From Candidatus Methanoperedens sp. (GTDB lineage Archaea > Halobacteriota > Methanosarcinia > Methanosarcinales > Methanoperedenaceae), in NCBI GenBank assembly GCA_023249275.1, contig JAHFCV010000122.1:1-7328 (forward strand): DNA of 7,328 nucleotides, in the 5' to 3' direction. Shown in pieces: positions 6,120 to 7,328 of this stretch. Position numbers and translations under genes: made by a program. Every line of letters begins with the position of its first letter. Position 1 is the stretch's first letter. The notes below the pieces were generated by a model. It did no database searches, was not told the origin of the DNA, and was given only the letters and a program-made list of their open reading frames with translations.

Positions 6120-6143
6120 CATAATAACTATATTTAGTATATC

Positions 6144-7088
6144 ATGGCATCATTCATCGACTTTGCATTTAGAGAAGAATACGAGCGAGTAAAGATTTTG
6201 GGAGATAAGCTATCCGATATTGACACATTGATCAACTGGGAAGCCTTTCGACCGATAGTGAAAGATATGTACGATAATAAAACAGAGAAAGGTGGACGCC
6301 CAAACATCGATGAAATCGTAATGATAAAAATATTAGTTTTACAGGAGTGGCATGGTCTATCTGACCCTGAACTTGAAAGGCAAATCACTGACAGGATATC
6401 CTTTCGCAAGTTTTTAGGCTTCCCCGATGCCATCCCGGATTACTCGACCGTATGGATTTTTCGAGAACGGTTAAGTAAAACCTGTCGGGATAAGAAAATC
6501 TGGCAAGAATTGCAGCGACAGCTTGACTCAAAAGGACTGAAAGTAAAGAAAGGAGTAATCCAGGACGCAACATTCATCACCTCAGACCCCGGGCATGCAA
6601 AAGCGGATAAACCAAGAGGCGATGAGGCTAAAACACGAAGAAGTAAAGACGGAACCTGGACAAAAAAGAACAGCAAATCATATTTCGGATACAAACTACA
6701 CTCAAAGGAAGATATCGATTACGGGCTCATAAGAGAGATAGAAACTACCACTGCTTCGGTTCATGACAATCAGGTTGATCTAACAAAACCGGGAGAAGTT
6801 GCATACAAAGATAAGGGATATTTTGGGACTGTATCAAAAGGATTTAGTGCAACGATGAGGCGGTCTGTTAGAGGTCATCCTATCGGTATCAGGGATATTC
6901 TTCGTAATAAAAGAATCAGTAAGAAAAGAGCACCGGGTGAAAGACCTTATGCCGTGATTAAAAATGTGTTCAAAGCTGGGCATACTATGGTTACAACTGT
7001 TGCCAGGGTAGCTGTTAAAATGGTCTTTGCGTCATTTGGATTCGACTTATTTCAATTATTAACACTCAAGAAACAAGGAGTCATTTAG
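6144..7088 (+). CDS. IS5-family DDE transposase
   Basis: Cuts and rejoins the ends of its insertion sequence. The 314-residue protein has the N-terminal InsH-like DNA-binding region (about 15-100, with GGRPNIDEIVMIKILVLQ and LSDPELERQI) and a DDE RNase H-fold domain. The catalytic triad is Asp141 in VIQDATF, Asp223 in YKDKGYFG and Glu266 in GERPYAVIKNVF, all intact. DPGHAKADKPRG and RRSKDGTWTKK between them are typical of this IS5 branch. The sequence resembles transposases I associate with Methanosarcina-type archaea. No frameshift or internal stop is seen, so it is probably functional or recently so. A TATA box at 6110 with no Shine-Dalgarno suggests leaderless expression. The stop is TAG. 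Confidence 0.95.
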   Translation: MASFIDFAFREEYERVKILGDKLSDIDTLINWEAFRPIVKDMYDNKTEKGGRPNIDEIVMIKILVLQEWHGLSDPELERQITDRISFRKFLGFPDAIPDYSTVWIFRERLSKTCRDKKIWQELQRQLDSKGLKVKKGVIQDATFITSDPGHAKADKPRGDEAKTRRSKDGTWTKKNSKSYFGYKLHSKEDIDYGLIREIETTTASVHDNQVDLTKPGEVAYKDKGYFGTVSKGFSATMRRSVRGHPIGIRDILRNKRISKKRAPGERPYAVIKNVFKAGHTMVTTVARVAVKMVFASFGFDLFQLLTLKKQGVI

Positions 7089-7167
7089 CGGTAGCTATCA
7101 ATGAATGACAATAAAATACAGAATAAATCAGAAAAAGTAGGCAGTATGGCAAGAATATTCTATAATA

Positions 7168-7179
7168 TTTTCAAAAGTC
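7168..7179 (-). repeat. putative right inverted repeat of the IS5 element
   Basis: TTTTCAAAAGTC, inverted partner of 6082-6093 with one mismatch, about 80 nt after the transposase stop. Immediately after it comes GGGGATAATTA, which may be the start of the second element. Confidence 0.35.
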
Positions 7180-7222
7180 GGGGATAATTACATGTTAATC
7201 GAAATCCTCTATAGTCTATACT

Positions 7223-7328
7223 ATGGAAAGTATGGAAGCTATAGCAAAAAGGTATGAAAAATTGTCTCCTGTATTGGATGAACGAATGCAGCGTATATGG
7301 GCAGGTGTAGAAAGTTCTGTAATTGGTT
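7223..7328 (+). CDS. N-terminus of an ISAzo13-like transposase, cut by the window end
   Basis: Thirty-five codons are visible, beginning MESMEAIAKRYEKLSPVLDE and continuing with RMQRIWAGVESSVIG. The pattern of a short helix followed by a K-Y/F-E-x-L-x-P-x-L-D-E-R-x-x-R-x-W-A segment is what I recall for the ISAzo13 transposase family, which is unrelated to IS5. The frame is closed upstream by TAA at 7196, so the start is either ATG 7223 or ATG 7232; no Shine-Dalgarno is seen before either. The element's left end would lie within about 45 nt upstream, perhaps at GGGGATAATTA (7180). The identification rests on a short stretch and cannot be confirmed without the rest of the gene. Confidence 0.6.
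   Translation, partial: MESMEAIAKRYEKLSPVLDERMQRIWAGVESSVIG

Larger units (their letters stand above)
5999..6124 (+). pseudogene. 5' stub of an unidentified gene after prf1, probably truncated by the IS
   Basis: A 41-codon frame begins MKINFNPSKAGCPKYSLNEP and overlaps the prf1 stop by ATGA, the usual geometry for translational coupling in an operon. I do not recognise the protein. Its frame passes across the putative left end of the IS5 element at 6082, so only about the first 28 residues would be host-derived and the last 13 (FEKPIYTEIFNT region) would come from IS sequence. That makes a disrupted gene more likely than a genuine small protein. If the IS boundary lies further downstream, it could be an intact 41-residue protein. 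The remainder of a disrupted gene is not visible before the second transposase at the window end. Confidence 0.4.
6082..7179 (+). mobile_element. IS5-family insertion sequence, boundaries approximate
   Basis: An intact DDE transposase fills most of the segment. The best terminal inverted repeat I can find is GAATTTTGAAAA (6082-6093) against the complement of TTTTCAAAAGTC (7168-7179), 11 of 12 matching. The resulting length, about 1.1 kb, is normal for IS5. No flanking target-site duplication is visible, so the ends are tentative; the right flank may have been changed by the neighbouring transposon. Confidence 0.5.

Noticed and set aside
7101..7187. 28-codon ORF after the IS5 transposase
   Set aside because: No Shine-Dalgarno, low-complexity composition, and it runs across the putative right end of the IS and stops in flanking sequence; it looks like chance.
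7211..7221. TATAGTCTATA palindrome before the second transposase
   Set aside because: Eleven AT-rich bases with one unpaired centre; too short to call a binding site without further copies.

Overview
The window looks like a chromosomal segment of a euryarchaeon, most likely in or near the Methanosarcinales (methanogens and related anaerobic methane oxidisers). The reasons are an archaeal-type release factor aRF1 with NIKS and GGQ motifs, a beta-RFAP synthase (first dedicated step of methanopterin biosynthesis), a double-AAA Cdc48/VAT unfoldase, TATA-like promoter boxes, and an IS5-type transposase of a kind I associate with Methanosarcina relatives. The organism assignment is inference; no rRNA or other marker is present.

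Layout. All supported genes are on the + strand. 2-1516: C-terminal two thirds of Cdc48 (start lies outside the window), followed after 3 nt by a small Hsp20/alpha-crystallin-domain protein (1520-1951), a probable protein quality-control operon. 1995-2867: long-form ATP phosphoribosyltransferase HisG with its C-terminal regulatory domain. 2868-3743: an AT-rich accessory island holding an orphan helix-hairpin-helix protein (3001-3528) and, overlapping its tail, a frameshifted relic of an AbrB/MazE-type antitoxin (3512-3699). 3744-4685: beta-RFAP synthase. 4755-6002: aRF1 (prf1), with a short leader holding a possible 12-codon upstream ORF and an SD-masking hairpin. 5999-6124: a 41-codon ORF overlapping the prf1 stop by ATGA, probably a gene cut short by the adjacent insertion sequence. 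6082-7179 (approximate): an IS5-family element with an intact DDE transposase. 7223-7328: the beginning of a second, unrelated transposase resembling the ISAzo13 family, running off the window.

How it fits together. The host genes are housekeeping: protein unfolding and holding (Cdc48, Hsp20), two PRPP-consuming biosynthetic enzymes (HisG and beta-RFAP synthase) that flank the accessory island, and translation termination (aRF1). The two AT-rich insertions are a decayed antitoxin locus with an orphan HhH protein and a tandem of insertion sequences. I see no rRNA, tRNA, CRISPR array or complete novel multi-gene system. The least conventional signals are the antitoxin relic, the release-factor leader and the IS-truncated gene after prf1.
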